Positions 50,976-62,186 of a stretch of DNA of 64,000 nt are shown here, in pieces. Positions within the stretch are counted from its first letter, which is position 1. Every line of letters starts with the position of its first letter. The notes below the pieces were generated by a model, which had not been told where the DNA came from, searched no databases, and saw only the letters and a program-made list of their open reading frames with translations. Position numbers and translations under genes: made by a program. This DNA comes from Picochlorum sp. 'celeri' (Eukaryota; Chlorophyta; Trebouxiophyceae), in the NCBI GenBank assembly GCA_010909725.1, contig JAACMV010000028.1:372001-436000 (forward strand), given 5' to 3'.

Positions 50976-52543
50976 ATGGTTATTATTGGAACAGGGGGTT
51001 TGCGAACCTGTGGTGCCTTTTCAGTCCCACAACAAAGGCAACCATTTATCAAACCAAAGAGCCGCTTGGTTCGAGCACGTGCGTTCAAATGATGTATTTA
51101 AAGATTGTTTTACGGCAGAAGACTCCCCAATGCAGTTTCATGGTTGTTTCTGAGCAAATGGGACTACGGCGGTGAAGAGCAGCCTCCACTCGACTTTCAG
51201 ATGATGGCAGTATGGTGTTTGGAGCATTTCTGATGTGTTCTTGGTTATATATTGCAGGTAATGGTGCTAAGAATGCTCCTACAGAGTCAGCAGAGACGGT
51301 AGAGGAGATTCCAACATATTTTCAACCAGTCCAAGAAGTACAGGTAGGTTGTTTGACTCTTTTTTGGCTCGACTACATTGGTATTACTGGGTAAATGAGT
51401 CTTTCTCTCTCTGTGCATATATAGGAAACTGGGTATCAGGCAGCAGTTGCACCATCATCATCGCAGGTGCAGCAGGCACCACAAGAGACCTCTTTCTGGG
51501 CAAGCGTCCCACCCCTGGTCTGGATTGGTGTTGGTGTTCTTCTGGCGAACGTTTTGTCTGCAGCATTGAATTTTGTGAAAGGAGGACCTCAAAAGATGCA
51601 GGAGATGGCGATGCAACAGATGATGAAGCAAATGATGAAGCAAGCAGGGGCGCCAGGGGCAAATCCCTTTGGAGGAGCGAATCCCTTTGGTGGGGCTTCT
51701 GGAGCAAATCCTTTCGCGACGCCAATGGGGACGGGTACAAGTCCTTTTGGTACAGGATTTCCATCTCCGAATATGACGGCAGAGGCAGCTGGTAGCACGA
51801 TCGATACAACTGCATCGCCTTCCTCAATGCCATCTCAGGAGCAAAAGCAAGAGCCAGCAGCCAGAGATACAGTCACAGCAGAGGTGAAAGCCGAGCGTCC
51901 CTCATCCAGCCCAAGTGGAACATCTAGTACAAAGAAATCGAACGCATTCGTGGACGTGGATGTGGACGTGGAGGAGAAAGTACAAAGCTCAACAACAGAA
52001 TCTAAGCCACCTCCATTCACACCTCCACCACCTTCGGCAGCGGATGCCACAGCAGATTCATCTGCAGGGAGCATGTTGGACATGTTGAAGAATCCAGAAA
52101 TGCAAAAGATGCTGTATCCATACCTTCCTGAGCCAATGAGAAATCCAGAAACCTTTGAATGGATGCTCAACTCTCCAGAATACAGGGCACAATTGGAGGG
52201 AATGCTGTCCCAGCAAATGGGTGCCGCAGCTCCCCAGGCCGTCCAGGACTTGATGCAAGATGCTGATATGAGTCCTGAGAAGATGAAGGAGCAGTTTGAC
52301 GCCCTTGGCATGACCCCAGAGGATTTTGTTCAAAAGGTCATGTCCGACCCCGATCTAGCCACATCCATGACAAAGCCAAATGTCATGGCAGCAATAGCAG
52401 AGTGTACAAAGAACCCCATGGCCATTTTCCAATATCAAAACGACGAGGAGGTTATGAGAGTCTTTGAAAAGATGAGTGGATTGTTCCCACAAGCAGCTGG
52501 TATGGGGATGCCTGGCATGCCACCAACCCAATCAAATCAATAA
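50976..52543 (+). CDS. TIC40: TIC40-like plastid import translocon protein
   Basis: This is a co-chaperone of the inner-envelope protein import machinery. There are three exons, 50976-51078, 51258-51343 and 51425-52543, with introns of 179 and 81 nt; the product is 435 aa. The leader MVIIGTGGLRTCGAFSVPQQ, rich in Arg and Lys later, looks like a transit peptide. One membrane helix is PLVWIGVGVLLANVLSAAL, followed by MQQMMKQMMKQAG and three NPF motifs. The C-terminal Sti1/Hop-type region has MLYPYLPEPMRNPETFEWML, SPEYRAQLEGML, FDALGMTPEDFVQKVMSDPD and NPMAIFQYQNDEEVM, matching plant Tic40. In plants it couples Tic110 with Hsp93. Confidence 0.92.
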
Positions 52544-52765
52544 TAATGAGCAGTTTTGTCGTTGTAAAACATGCACATAATCTACAAAGATGGTTTATCA
52601 CCCCTATTCCTATCAATAAAACATGTTCATAACTAACGACAGTAGAAGCGCAATGCCCAGCCCACTCCAAAGGGTTAATCCTGACCCCAGCACATGGGTC
52701 CAGCAGCAACAACAATACCACTCTGGCAATGGATCGCTAATTCATAGAAATATTGGTATATAAAT

Positions 52766-53544
52766 ATGCATAATAGATTTCTGGAAGGTTTTTTGAAATC
52801 CTGGGGCGTCATTATCGCCTCAGAGATTGGCGATAAGACAATTTTTCATCGCTGCTGTCATGGCGATGAAGAATTCCCGACGAGAGGTGCGTTGGTTTGG
52901 ATCCATTTGGTATAAGAAAGTATTTAATTAACATATATTTCCTTAATATCGCTACATAGTGTCTTTGTTGGGGCGATGCTGGCTCTGGCAGCCATGACTG
53001 TGCTGTCTTCTTTGCTTGGTTGGGCTGCTCCAAACCTGATATCGAAAACATACACTCATTACGCTGCCACAATACTGTTCTTTGTGTTTGGATTCAGAAT
53101 TTATATGACGCATATGCGGCGAATGGGGATGGAGAGTCAGAGTTGGTGGAAGTGGAGAGGGAGTTGGGACAGCACAGCAGTAAAACAAGCTCTGGGAATA
53201 CGGTTGAGATGGGAAGGGGAAGAGTCCTGGTGGTGCAACAGTCATCTCTGATGAATATGATCAAAGGTATTGTATCACCCATCTTATTGGAGGCATTTAC
53301 GTTGACCTTCTTGGCAGAGTGGGGTGATAGAAGCCAGATTGCGACAATTGGACTGGCAGCAGCATCAGATGTGCTTGGGGTGACTGTTGGGGGAATACTT
53401 GGTCACGGTCTGTGTACAGGTGCAGCTGTTTTGGGAGGAAAGCACCTGGCATCTCATATTGACGAACGCATGGTGGGCTTGTTTGGAGGAGTGTTGTTCC
53501 TCTTGTTTGGGGCCCATTCCCTGTGGAGCGGGGTTCCAGAATGA
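52766..53544 (+). pseudogene. GDT1/TMEM165-family cation transporter gene broken by frame changes
   Basis: This is a UPF0016 family member (Mn/Ca-proton exchanger of plastid or Golgi membranes). The first hallmark EIGDKT is encoded at 52823-52840 (MHNRFLEGFLKSWGVIIAS before it) and the second, EWGDRSQIATIGLAA, in the last segment. The frame breaks at 52841, where one extra A separates GDKT from FFIAAVMAMKNSRRE. It breaks again at the junction of a 73-nt intron (52887-52959) with VFVGAMLALA, and near 53100 between FFVFGFR and LYDAYAANG. No stop codons lie inside each segment. This is either a recent pseudogene or a sequence with uncorrected indels. The final exon is intact to TGA at 53542. Confidence 0.72.
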
Positions 53545-53621
53545 GACTGCTTTCGTTTTCTCTTGAATTGTATCGGATCATCGTATATTCATTAATAGTA
53601 AAGTACAAGGATACTATACGT

Positions 53622-56600
53622 TTACAGCACGTCTGCTTCCCCACCAAATCCAACTTCAAGTTCTACAGATGCCAACTCTGCATCGATTTCATCAATCTGT
53701 GAGTCCAGCCATTCTCAGCAGTTCCACAAGCCTTGATACTTTAGCTTCCTCTTGTCCAAGGGCAACGAGAGCTTCGTCCAGGTTATCATCATCTGCGATC
53801 TGAAGCCTGCCTGCCGATTCCTGTAGTTTTGCCTCATACTCACGATTCATCTCTTCCAGCTCATCAATTCTTTCTTGGTCGGATGCGCGAAGCTTTTTAG
53901 CCTTGACAAGCTGCAGTTATACTTTCTTACTTCTTCATCCTTTTGTGATACTCCTCCTGACAAGGACGCCAGCTGGTGGCGCAGTGATGCCATCTCAGCT
54001 TCAAGATCTTCAGTCGAAGATCCCCGTGCTTCATACTTGTGCAGGAGGGCTGTCAGGTCTTCTATTTCCTGTTGCGACTTTTCTATGGTCGCATTTGCGA
54101 CACGTAATCTAGTGGAGTAATCCTCACATTGAGACTGAAGCGTATGCTGCATGTCTTCAAAACTGCTCTGCCAAGTTGTGTTTCAGCTGTTCGACATCTT
54201 CAATCCTAGATGTTGCCTCGATCAATTCTTGGGATACCTTTGCAAGCTGCTGTTCCAATTCTGCAACTTGTGCTTGCGCGAAGTCTCTATCCGCCTTTTC
54301 TTCCAAGAGAGCATCCTGAGCAGCAGATGCTGCATGCTCCCAGTGTGTGAGTTGATCCTCTACTGATCTCAGGCGAGAGAGTTCTTCAGCCATCTCTTCC
54401 AGGTCGGATTCTTTTAGACAAAGCTTATTGGCCATGTTTTCCCTTTCTCTGCGCAAATCTTCAATTTCTTGGACATAAGTCTGTTCTGAGTTTTCGAATC
54501 CTGCTCAAGTTGACGTATTCGCTGCTCCATGGCGCTCTTTTCCATCATAAGAGTTTCTCTCTCATGTTTGCCATCATCCACTTGTTGCTCTAAGGACTTG
54601 CATTCAGCAGTCAATTCATCAACCTGGGCATTCTGAGCCTGTATTTTCTTCTTTGCTTTCAATAATTTCTTTCCTGCTCGGAGAGCTTCTCATCAAGCCC
54701 CTTTAACTTTGCTTCTTTATCCTCTACCAGCTCCTCAAGGTCAGACATCTCGTTTCTCAGTTCATCTTTTGCCTTCTCGTATGCTCCTTGGGCAGCCTTC
54801 TCGGATAGAGTCACGCGTGCCTCCAGTTGCATAATTTCGGCATCCCGCTCGTCTAAAGTTGCTTGGAATTCGTCTTCTACCCTCTTTTGGGCTGCTACTG
54901 CTTCCAGCCTCTTGCTTTCAACGACATCCCGCTCCTCTTGTAGCAGCTCAATTCGTTCCAAAAGTTCGGTAACCTGAGCCATCAGAGTTGCATTTTTCCT
55001 GAAAGAAATTCTGTACTCTCTTTCAACGCAGTAATGTCTTGTTCGGACTCCCTCAGCAGACCTGCAGAATCAGCCAGGTCCTCGCATTGTCCCTCGAGAT
55101 CTTGCACATGAGATTTCAAGTCCTGAGCCTCCTTCTCAAGTAAGGTTATTCTCTCATTGGAATGAGCCAAAGCATCTTCTGTCTCTTTGGAGGCAGCAAT
55201 CTGTCCTCGGAGTTCAGCCTGCAGAGTATCAATCTCTGTATGGGCATTCTCCAAGTCTTGCTCCAACTGGGCTTTTTCAGTTGTCTTCTCCTCCATCATT
55301 GAATCCAACAAGTTCTGGAGCTCATTGATTTTGTTTTCCTTGTCCTCAATGGTGCTCCTTGCTTGTTCTAGATTATATTCAAGTCTTCTAGAATTTCTGT
55401 CGTGTCTATTTCTACTTTTTCTGCACCACTACTAGCCATGGCAGTGGGCATTGGTAGGCCAACAGGATCACTCTCCCCTACATCGAGTCGACCACCAATC
55501 TCGGCATTATCCATGGCTGCACTGGGAATGTGTTTCATTCGAGAATTCTCGTACGCTTCTTCAAAGCTATCGATTTCTTTTGACTCGGAATGATCATGTT
55601 CTTCTTGTTGATGGAACTCGTTGAGCTTATCAAAACTGTCCACCATTGCCTGAGATTCTTCTTGCATGACATCATCATCGTAGCCTGGTCCTGGGATATT
55701 CATATCTTCTTCAATGTCAACAGGAGGCTCTTCTTCTGTTTGCTCTACATTATTATAGTTAGTAACGCTATAGGTCTCATATGCATGCTGCACTGCTTCT
55801 GGTTGTTGATGGCAGTATGGATCCGCTGCCTCATCCTGCCACTCTGGCTGGAGAAGAGCAGTAGCATCCTCATCATAACGAGATTTCTCAATGTCATCAG
55901 GCGCAAAATGTGCCGCGTCAGACTCCTTTGCCTCAATGTCTTTAGTGGTAGTAGTAGGTTGAGAATCTCCTGCCAAGTCTGACCCTGGCAGATGAGGCTG
56001 CCATGTGTTCTCGACTTTTGCTTCCTTGTATTCAATGGTCACGGCATTTTCTCTAGTATTGTCATCCTGCCTATGGCTTTCGATATACTCATTCACAGCT
56101 CGAGATATCCTCTCTTCCGCCAGCATTTGTTCAAAATCCAACTGGAGACACAAGTCCTCGTCATAATTCTCACAGACCCACTCCTTCATCACATCTATCC
56201 CATACCCTGATGATCTATAATAGGACCAAAAGCTCAATATCTCTAATACAATTGGATCAATAGATTTTGTATCCTGCTGCATCCTGCTGCTGTCTTCTTC
56301 TTCTTCTTCTTCTTCTGTATTTTTTCTTCCCATAATATCTGCTACTGGTTCCTCAATGGATTCTTCTGAATTCTCATTCATAGCAGTAGGCTTGAAGACA
56401 GACATTGGACGAAACATATCCCCTCCAGACAATGGAGGAGGCTTGAGTCCAGCCATAATACCACTAGAGCCCTCTGAAAAACCATCAGCATTCGCTGGTT
56501 GCCCAATCCGCAGCGTTGGCATCACTGCATATCTCGATGTCGACCGTGTCATTCGCTGCCGAGTAACCATATCATGTCCCTTCATGACATCTTCAGATGC

Positions 56601-56876
56601 AGAAATTATACCTTGTGGTTGTTGTTGTTGCAAGCTTGAGCTCATTGGTGGTGGACCACTGCCTCCACCCATCATCTGCTGCCGCTTCTCCTCCTCCTCC
56701 CCAGGCATCACCCAGCACTTGAGCTCTTCATTGTAATACATTTCCATATCAAGCCCCATCTTGGCCTTGGTCACCTTCTTCTTTGTACCACCACCAAATA
56801 TCTTTCCCAAGAGACTTGCTTGCTGCTCCTCCTGACCACTCCCAGCTCCTTGGTGTTGTGGTTCGTCACCGGTCAT
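53622..56876 (-). pseudogene. Long coiled-coil protein gene interrupted by several single-base frame changes
   Basis: From ATG 56876 an intact 502-codon frame encodes a Gln/Pro-rich region with MYYNEELKCWVMPGEE, reminiscent of the Sec16 C-terminal motif. An acidic middle and the start of a coil follow. The coil then continues through six further frames to a stop at 53622-53624 (ending VGFGGEADVL). Frame changes lie near 55370, 55000, 54665, 54490, 54145, 53910 and 53690. Most behave like single-base deletions, and the one at 54145 like an extra T in TTTT. Each segment is open and has strong heptad character (Leu/Glu/Lys). The frame-corrected protein would be over 1000 aa. Function is unknown; trafficking or cytoskeletal tether is only a guess. 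Confidence 0.7.
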
Positions 56877-57599
56877 GAGGCTTTTTCTTTCCCTCTAGGC
56901 TTTTTCCACTAGATGAAACTAGGTGTTAATGACAATAAAAGTAATTTCAATCAATGAGGGGGCTCTGCAATGCAAATATTCGGGTATATCACGTCAACAA
57001 CAGCAATAATGACGACGACGACGACGACAACGGCTGATTTTGATCACAACAGCTATCAATCTCTTGTGTCTTTTAATCTGCAATCCAGCATGGCATATTA
57101 GGAACATACAATTATCATAAACCACTAGTATCATCAGATCTGATCCTAATAAAAGGTCTTGTTTGTCAGCAAAAGATGACATCAAAAATGTCGTTGTTGA
57201 AGTATTTCCCTTTGTTCTCTAGCAATGCAAATGGCTGTGATACTAGGAGAAAAAAAGGGAATTCCTTATTATTATTTGTATGTATGTATGTATGATTTTA
57301 CATCAATGCCCCCTGACCAGGTCGCCTCTTGATCAAGTGGGGTACCTGTGGTGGGGTACCCAGGGCTCCGTGAAAAGAAATAAGAAAAAGGAAGAGACGA
57401 AGACAAACTAGCGACACACTACAATTATAATCTTCTCGAGATTTGAAAACTCCACTTGAGATGAAATTGAGACTCAAAAGAGTATCGAAAGTCCTCTCAC
57501 CCAGGTTCTATGCAAAAGATAAACATGGTATCGGCATATTCTGAACCACGTGAGACAGACTACCAAAACAAGGGGCACAAATCTATCCGTGTACTGAAA
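56877..57599. other. Intergenic region with microsatellites
   Basis: This 723-bp stretch holds a GAC/GACGAC trinucleotide run near 57011-57031 and a TATG tetranucleotide run near 57278-57294. The latter lies 3' of the LINE fragment on its coding strand and may be its tail. No gene is seen; it should contain the coiled-coil gene promoter near 56.9 kb. Confidence 0.5.
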
Positions 57600-58301
57600 T
57601 TACTGTTGAGGGGAAAAAGGCGACACCAGAGGAGAGACCTGCCAGCACTGGGCTTCCTGGGACCACTGAAGAGGGGCTGAAGAAGCCAGGGAGGGAGATC
57701 CTGCCTCCAAAACGTGTGTGTAACACGTTAAAATGGATACGCATACCTTGCGAGTCACCTGTATGTAATAATCAATGGATTTGACTCTCTGGTCGCGCTG
57801 AGCCTTGTTGATGGTCTTTCTAACGGTATCAAGACTGTACGTCGTGGCAAGGCAGATCAAGGCCCAAGCATCCAAGGGATAATTGCCCCAGGGATGAACC
57901 ATCCATATGGATCTAATAATATCCTGAGCTACCTGTAGATCTACCTGAAATAAGTTGCTGCAGAAGGAGAGCGCGATGGGGCAATGGTAAAAGAAATGAG
58001 CTCTGCCTGGTTGGACTGGACTAAAATGGCAAATACAGGGCTGATCGACTTTAATTCTTTCACTGGTGATACCTGTCCTCATAATTGTTTCCCAGAAGGC
58101 GATCTTATAAGCTGAGGGAATTGGAAGCCGCGAGAGGGGCGGTAATACACGATAAAGTGGGCGCCATCTGATGGGGTGCTGGAACAAGCACTCCTGAGAA
58201 TCTGACAGCCGTTTATCTTGGATGATTTCCAGCCACTGCTGCCATCTATAGTTTCTATCAGCTTGCTGTCCTTCGGTGAGCAGGAGTGTTCCAAATTTCA
58301 C
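57600..58301 (-). mobile_element. LINE (non-LTR retrotransposon) 3' fragment, zinc-knuckle C-terminal region
   Basis: The 233-codon frame encodes the C-terminal part of a LINE ORF. KIAFWETIMRTG is followed by CICHFSPVQPGRAHFFYHCP, the CxC...H...HC pattern of the post-RT zinc motif (zf-RVT). SLDTVRKTINKAQRDQR lies further on. There is no reverse transcriptase upstream: sequence changes to unrelated AT-rich DNA near 58340, so the copy is 5'-truncated as usual for LINEs. The 3' tail direction is toward 57300. It sits between the coiled-coil gene and centrin. Confidence 0.7.
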
Positions 58302-58478
58302 TGTATAGTCTTCGAGAGGAATAGTTTCCCCCCGTCATTATTATTATTTATTTTATTGTCGTTATTTTACACGAACGACAATCACACATAAATGCATTCT
58401 ACTACTCCATCGTAGATGGATGGATGGCCATCAATGGGAGACTCAAAAAGAAGAAGAACAACCAAGAATCTCTTTAAA

Positions 58479-59042
58479 TCAAAACAAGCCAGATTTCTTC
58501 ATGATTCTGAAAAACTCTTCTTCATTCACCTCGCCATCCCCATCCCGATCAGCCTCATCAATCATCTCTTGAAGCTCTTCATCAGAGATGCTCTCTCCAA
58601 GCTCCTTGGCCACCCTCTTGAGATTCTTAAATGTAATCTTGCCAGTCTCATCATCATCAAACAACCTGAACGCCTTCATAATCTCCTCTCGAGGATCACG
58701 CTCTGCCATCTTGGCAGTCATCAAAGCCATAAAATCATCAAACCCAATAGTCCCAGACCCATCCGTATCCACATCAGAAATCATCTTCTTCACCTCCTCC
58801 TTCTTTGGCTCAAACCCAAGCGCCCTCATAGCCACCTTGAGCTCCTTGGCATCAATACTCCCACTCCCATCCGTATCAAAGAGATCAAATGCTTCTCGTA
58901 TCTCTTGCCTCTGCTCCTCTGTCAGCCCCTTCTTTGAAGAGGCATCCTGCCTCTTGTCTCTCCTGGCTGTGGTAACAACCTTTCTGTAGTTGGAGGCAGA
59001 CAAGGCTGGTTGCTGAGAGGGATTGAGTGTATTTGCCTGCAT
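58479..59042 (-). CDS. CETN: Centrin (EF-hand Ca-binding protein)
   Basis: This 187-aa single-exon protein of basal bodies, centrioles and flagellar roots also acts in nuclear mRNA export and nucleotide-excision repair in relatives. Four EF hands are visible: [24 protein letters not shown], the weaker [12 protein letters not shown], and [18 protein letters not shown]-type helix [20 protein letters not shown] and the terminal KKSGLF match centrin rather than calmodulin. The N-terminal 30 residues are basic and variable, as in the family. Its presence suggests a flagellate stage or at least centriole-derived structures. Confidence 0.94.
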   Translation of the reverse strand: MQANTLNPSQQPALSASNYRKVVTTARRDKRQDASSKKGLTEEQRQEIREAFDLFDTDGSGSIDAKELKVAMRALGFEPKKEEVKKMISDVDTDGSGTIGFDDFMALMTAKMAERDPREEIMKAFRLFDDDETGKITFKNLKRVAKELGESISDEELQEMIDEADRDGDGEVNEEEFFRIMKKSGLF

Positions 59043-59454
59043 TTTTATTATTTTTTTAATTTAATTCCATATATATATGTGTATAAGAAAAGAAGAAGAA
59101 GAGAGAAAAAGCGCATCCAAGGATGACGACGACGACGTCAACAACCGTCATTATAATTATTATTGAAAGTATAGTCCTACTCATACAGAGAGCATGGATG
59201 ATATATACATTAGAAGAACGTACCATGTTGATATTCAAGTATATATTCCTACTATATTTCAAGAAGTTGGACTAGAAAGAGGAAGTATGATTCAAATGGA
59301 TCCAAGGGACAGGTATTGTTTTAAATGCTTAATTTCGGACTTTGCTCAATTTCCAACCGCACGCGTGCACTGGTAATGTCTCCGTCTTCTGTCAACTAGG
59401 AACAGACTTTAATACAAATATTCACACAAAGTAATAATACTATCAGTAATAATA
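59043..59454. other. Intergenic gap, no gene seen
   Basis: This 412-bp AT-rich divergent gap lies between centrin (-) and the thioredoxin-like gene (+). It contains a TATATATATG run just upstream of centrin, an AGAAGAAGAAG run, and a short GAC repeat near 59124-59135. Both promoters should lie here. Confidence 0.5.
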
Positions 59455-60252
59455 ATGATATTCTCTCCTTCAAGCAGTAGTATTCAGCACTGCTATTCAG
59501 CAGCTTTGCCAAAGAGCAGCAGGTCATGCCCTGTGGCATCCGTGGTCGGACGTGGTTGTCAACAGCCATCTCATAGGAGAAGAACTGGTATTATAGTATC
59601 AGATACACACAATAATAATAATAAGAATGGACGCATTCGTGGGAATACTGCATTCCCAAGAATGTGTGGTGGTGGTGGTCGTCGACGCGTGGGAGGGTTC
59701 TTGTTGCCTGGTATCAGTATTACTAGTACTACCATGGATGGCCCCATGAGGCCATCCATGGTATACGCGGCTGCTCCAGCTGCCTCTTCTTCTATTCCAG
59801 AGACATCATCATCAACAACAACAACATCAACATCATCCTCTGTGGTTGTGATGGATATAGCAAAGGAGGAAGAGTTTGATGCAGTGGTGGCAGCGCATCC
59901 AGGGGCATTGGTGGTGCTCATGTGCAAGGCCAAGGGGTGCAGGCCCTGCAAGCAGTTCAAGAGCAAGTATGATACATTGGCGAAGTACTTTACAGATGCA
60001 GTGTTTTGTGAGGTTATTGGGGATAGGAATGAGTCTACAAGGAGTATGATGAGGAAGATGAAGATTAGGGCAACGCCTACATTTGTGTTTTATAGGAATG
60101 AAGAAAAGGTGCATGAGCATTCTGGTATTAATCCACAGAAGATGATTGATGCGCTGGAGGCACATGTGCTGGAAGGGGAGACTGGATATGGGGAAGAGCA
60201 TTTGCATTTTGTTGCCAATGTTCTGAGTACTACTGAGGAGGATGAAGAATAG
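59455..60252 (+). CDS. Thioredoxin-like protein with a C-R-P-C active site, probably plastid-targeted
   Basis: This is a 265-aa single-exon protein. The first 130 residues are Ser/Gly/Arg-rich low complexity with a PGISITSTTMDGP stretch, consistent with a targeting leader. The C-terminal thioredoxin fold has VVLMCKAKGCRPCKQFKSKY near residue 160, IRATPTFVFYRNEEKVHEHSG with the cis-Pro, and a C-terminal helix. The active site reads GCRPC instead of WCGPC, lacking the Trp and with Arg after the first Cys. Similar replacements occur in atypical plastid thioredoxins (CDSP32, TrxL). A role in redox control is inferred; substrates are unknown. Confidence 0.78.
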   Translation: MIFSPSSSSIQHCYSAALPKSSRSCPVASVVGRGCQQPSHRRRTGIIVSDTHNNNNKNGRIRGNTAFPRMCGGGGRRRVGGFLLPGISITSTTMDGPMRPSMVYAAAPAASSSIPETSSSTTTTSTSSSVVVMDIAKEEEFDAVVAAHPGALVVLMCKAKGCRPCKQFKSKYDTLAKYFTDAVFCEVIGDRNESTRSMMRKMKIRATPTFVFYRNEEKVHEHSGINPQKMIDALEAHVLEGETGYGEEHLHFVANVLSTTEEDEE

Positions 60253-60499
60253 TTATAGGGTGATGATGGAGTAGTGATGATTGGTGGAAGACACTCTGGC
60301 TAGTGCTATTATGTTAATATTGGTATAAATTTTATTCATGTAATGTATTCATGTTAGAGACGGGAAAAGGAGGTAGTCCCAGCAAGGCAAGAAATAGGGC
60401 ACCTGGATAAAACTTCAACAGTCATCATCAGCTACAACTGAGCTTTGGTGAAATGATGCCGCGTGCATGAATGGTTCATATGAACATCAAGGACTCTCG

Positions 60500-61640
60500 T
60501 TAGGCTAAATCTCTGATGATCATCATTGCAACTGACTGCAGAGGTCGATAACATATTGCTATACCCAGTACATTTCGAACAACAGCTGATAAGCCTGACA
60601 ATGCCATGTCAAAGGCTTTCTGGAGGTCCATGAAGGCGACATATGTCGGCTTCGCTTCTTCACACCGTCTAACTGCAATTTCTAAGAGGGTGGCGGCCTG
60701 TGCGTTGCACTCTTCCCGCAGGCGGAAGCCTGCTTGCTCCTTGCGCAGGCCTCCCGTGCCCGGGACTGCATGCTGTTGGAATCTGTTTGCGACAATTTTC
60801 GTGACCAACTTGAGCACGCAGGAGATTAAGCTGATACCTCTCCTGTTGCTCAAGTAGGTGAAATCCTTGTTTGGCTTGGGCAGGGAGACGATGAGACTGG
60901 TATTCAGGGCATCAGAGATGTTGCCCGAGAATACCGAGTTGCACGTCCGCAGCAAAACCGTGCCCATCGCCGATTCTGGGGAGCTGGAGGTCAAATCTAC
61001 ACGACACAAGCGAAGGAATTCGTTAGGGAGACCATCCATGCCAGGACACTTACTGGTTTTGAGTTGGTGCAGGACACCATTCAATTCTTCCCATGTAATG
61101 TCTTCATTCAAGGCTTCAATCGGTGGCTGCTGTTCCATGGGCTGGTGGTCGGCCCACCATTCTAGCGATTGACTGTCTGGATCCGTTGCGAGCTGGCTAT
61201 AATGGCATCGTGTGGCTGTCACGATGTCCTCTAGATCTTGGAGCATGTTGCCCTCCATGTCTCTGGTTGGAGGGACTATTGGCAGCGAGGTTTGCTTCTT
61301 CGCAGACATGCTTTTAATCCAGCGCCACACTTTGGAGTAGTTGCCTTCACGGAGTGGTCTGAGACCGCGCTCTATGTGCTTTGACCAGCCCTTTCTATTA
61401 TCTTTCAGTCGAAGGTGCTTGGCGCGCTGCCTGGCTTTGCAAGCCCTGCACAAGCGTTCCTCCGAGATGTCTTCTCCTCGCTGCTGGCTTCGTCTGATGG
61501 CTTGCGTCAAAGCACTGCTCTGTCTGATTGCGGTCTTGGTGGCGCTGGAGTGGGTATGGTGGAGGCGCTTCTGGTGGTGACCTTGGGCGACTGTGACATA
61601 GCAGGCATTGTCAGACAGCACTTCCTGGCTGAGCGATGAA
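60500..61640 (-). mobile_element. Non-LTR retrotransposon (LINE) reverse-transcriptase relic
   Basis: The 373-codon frame begins without a Met in a linker region (KVWRWIKSMSAKKQT). It then reads ITWEELNGVLHQLKTSKCPG, MDGLPNEFLR, VSLPKPNKDFTYLSNRRGI, LLTKIVANRFQ-like, GFRLREECNAQAATL and YVAFMDLQKAFD (catalytic motif A). These are typical LINE RT blocks 0 to 3. Immediately after motif A the sequence diverges and the YADD block is missing, so the RT domain is truncated. The endonuclease is absent. The copy is inactive. The fragment at 57.6-58.3 kb is the opposite end of a similar element. Confidence 0.82.
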
Positions 61641-61738
61641 GGCGTCTGTATTGAACTCTACGTCACCCAAGGCTGCAAGGGCCTCCCATCTGTTATCGTC
61701 CAAGATGGAGCGTCGACAGGTGAGCATTGTCTTTTGGA

Positions 61739-61746
61739 CCAGGAAT
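61739..61746 (+). repeat. Left target-site duplication (CCAGGAAT)
   Basis: This 8-bp sequence flanks the left terminal inverted repeat. It matches the right copy GCAGGAAT in 7 of 8 positions. An 8-bp duplication is characteristic of hAT superfamily insertion. Confidence 0.75.
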
Positions 61747-62186
61747 CAGGGTTTCCATTTTTGGCATATTCCTTCAAAAATATGCCAGATCAAGCTTTCG
61801 AGGCATATTTGGTTCGGCAAATATGCCGCTCGATATGCCGATTTCAGAAAATATGCCTTGGAAATATGCCAGTTGGTCAACAAATATGCCCGCACTCTCC
61901 CCAGAATTCATGAGTGAACTCCAGTCAAAAGCCAGTTTTGTCGCTTCAGCAAGCTTAGCCAGGCCCTTTAGGGTGGCATATACTCCTATCACAATCATGC
62001 TTCGATGGGAAAGTAATCAACTTTCAATCTAACCAATCTACCCATGTATCGTCATCCTATCAAAGGTGTATTTGATAGGAAACATCAATATGCCAAAAAT
62101 ATGCCATCAAATATGCCAACTCGTCCGATCAGAGGCAAAAATATGCCGGTCGATATGCAACGAATATGCCAAAAATGGAAACCCTG
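61747..62186. mobile_element. 440-bp hAT-type MITE with 25-bp terminal inverted repeats
   Basis: The left end starts CAGGGTTTCCATTTTTGGCA (61747) and the right end (to 62186) is its exact reverse complement over 25 bp. The terminal CAGGG and 8-bp target duplication are hAT hallmarks. The interior carries more than ten copies of ATATGCC in direct or inverted orientation, for example at 61790, 61817, 61828, 61850, 61862, 61881, 62089 and 62099. These look like subterminal transposase-binding repeats. A perfect 9-bp hairpin (CCTATCAAA, 6-nt loop, TTTGATAGG) lies at 62056-62079. No ORF of transposase type is inside, so the element is non-autonomous. Confidence 0.88.
62162..62186 (-). repeat. Right 25-bp terminal inverted repeat of the MITE
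   Basis: The exact inverted counterpart of 61747-61771. The next inner base pair differs, so the repeat is 25 bp long. The sequence ends in AACCCTG at 62186. Confidence 0.9.

Noticed and set aside
59571..59966. Minus-strand ORF opposite the thioredoxin-like gene
   Set aside because: It is antisense to the low-complexity leader and the thioredoxin fold is clearly on the plus strand.
61747..62186. CRISPR-like array from repeated ATATGCC
   Set aside because: Repeats are 7-8 bp, occur in both orientations at uneven spacing, and lie inside inverted terminal repeats; this is a eukaryotic transposon.
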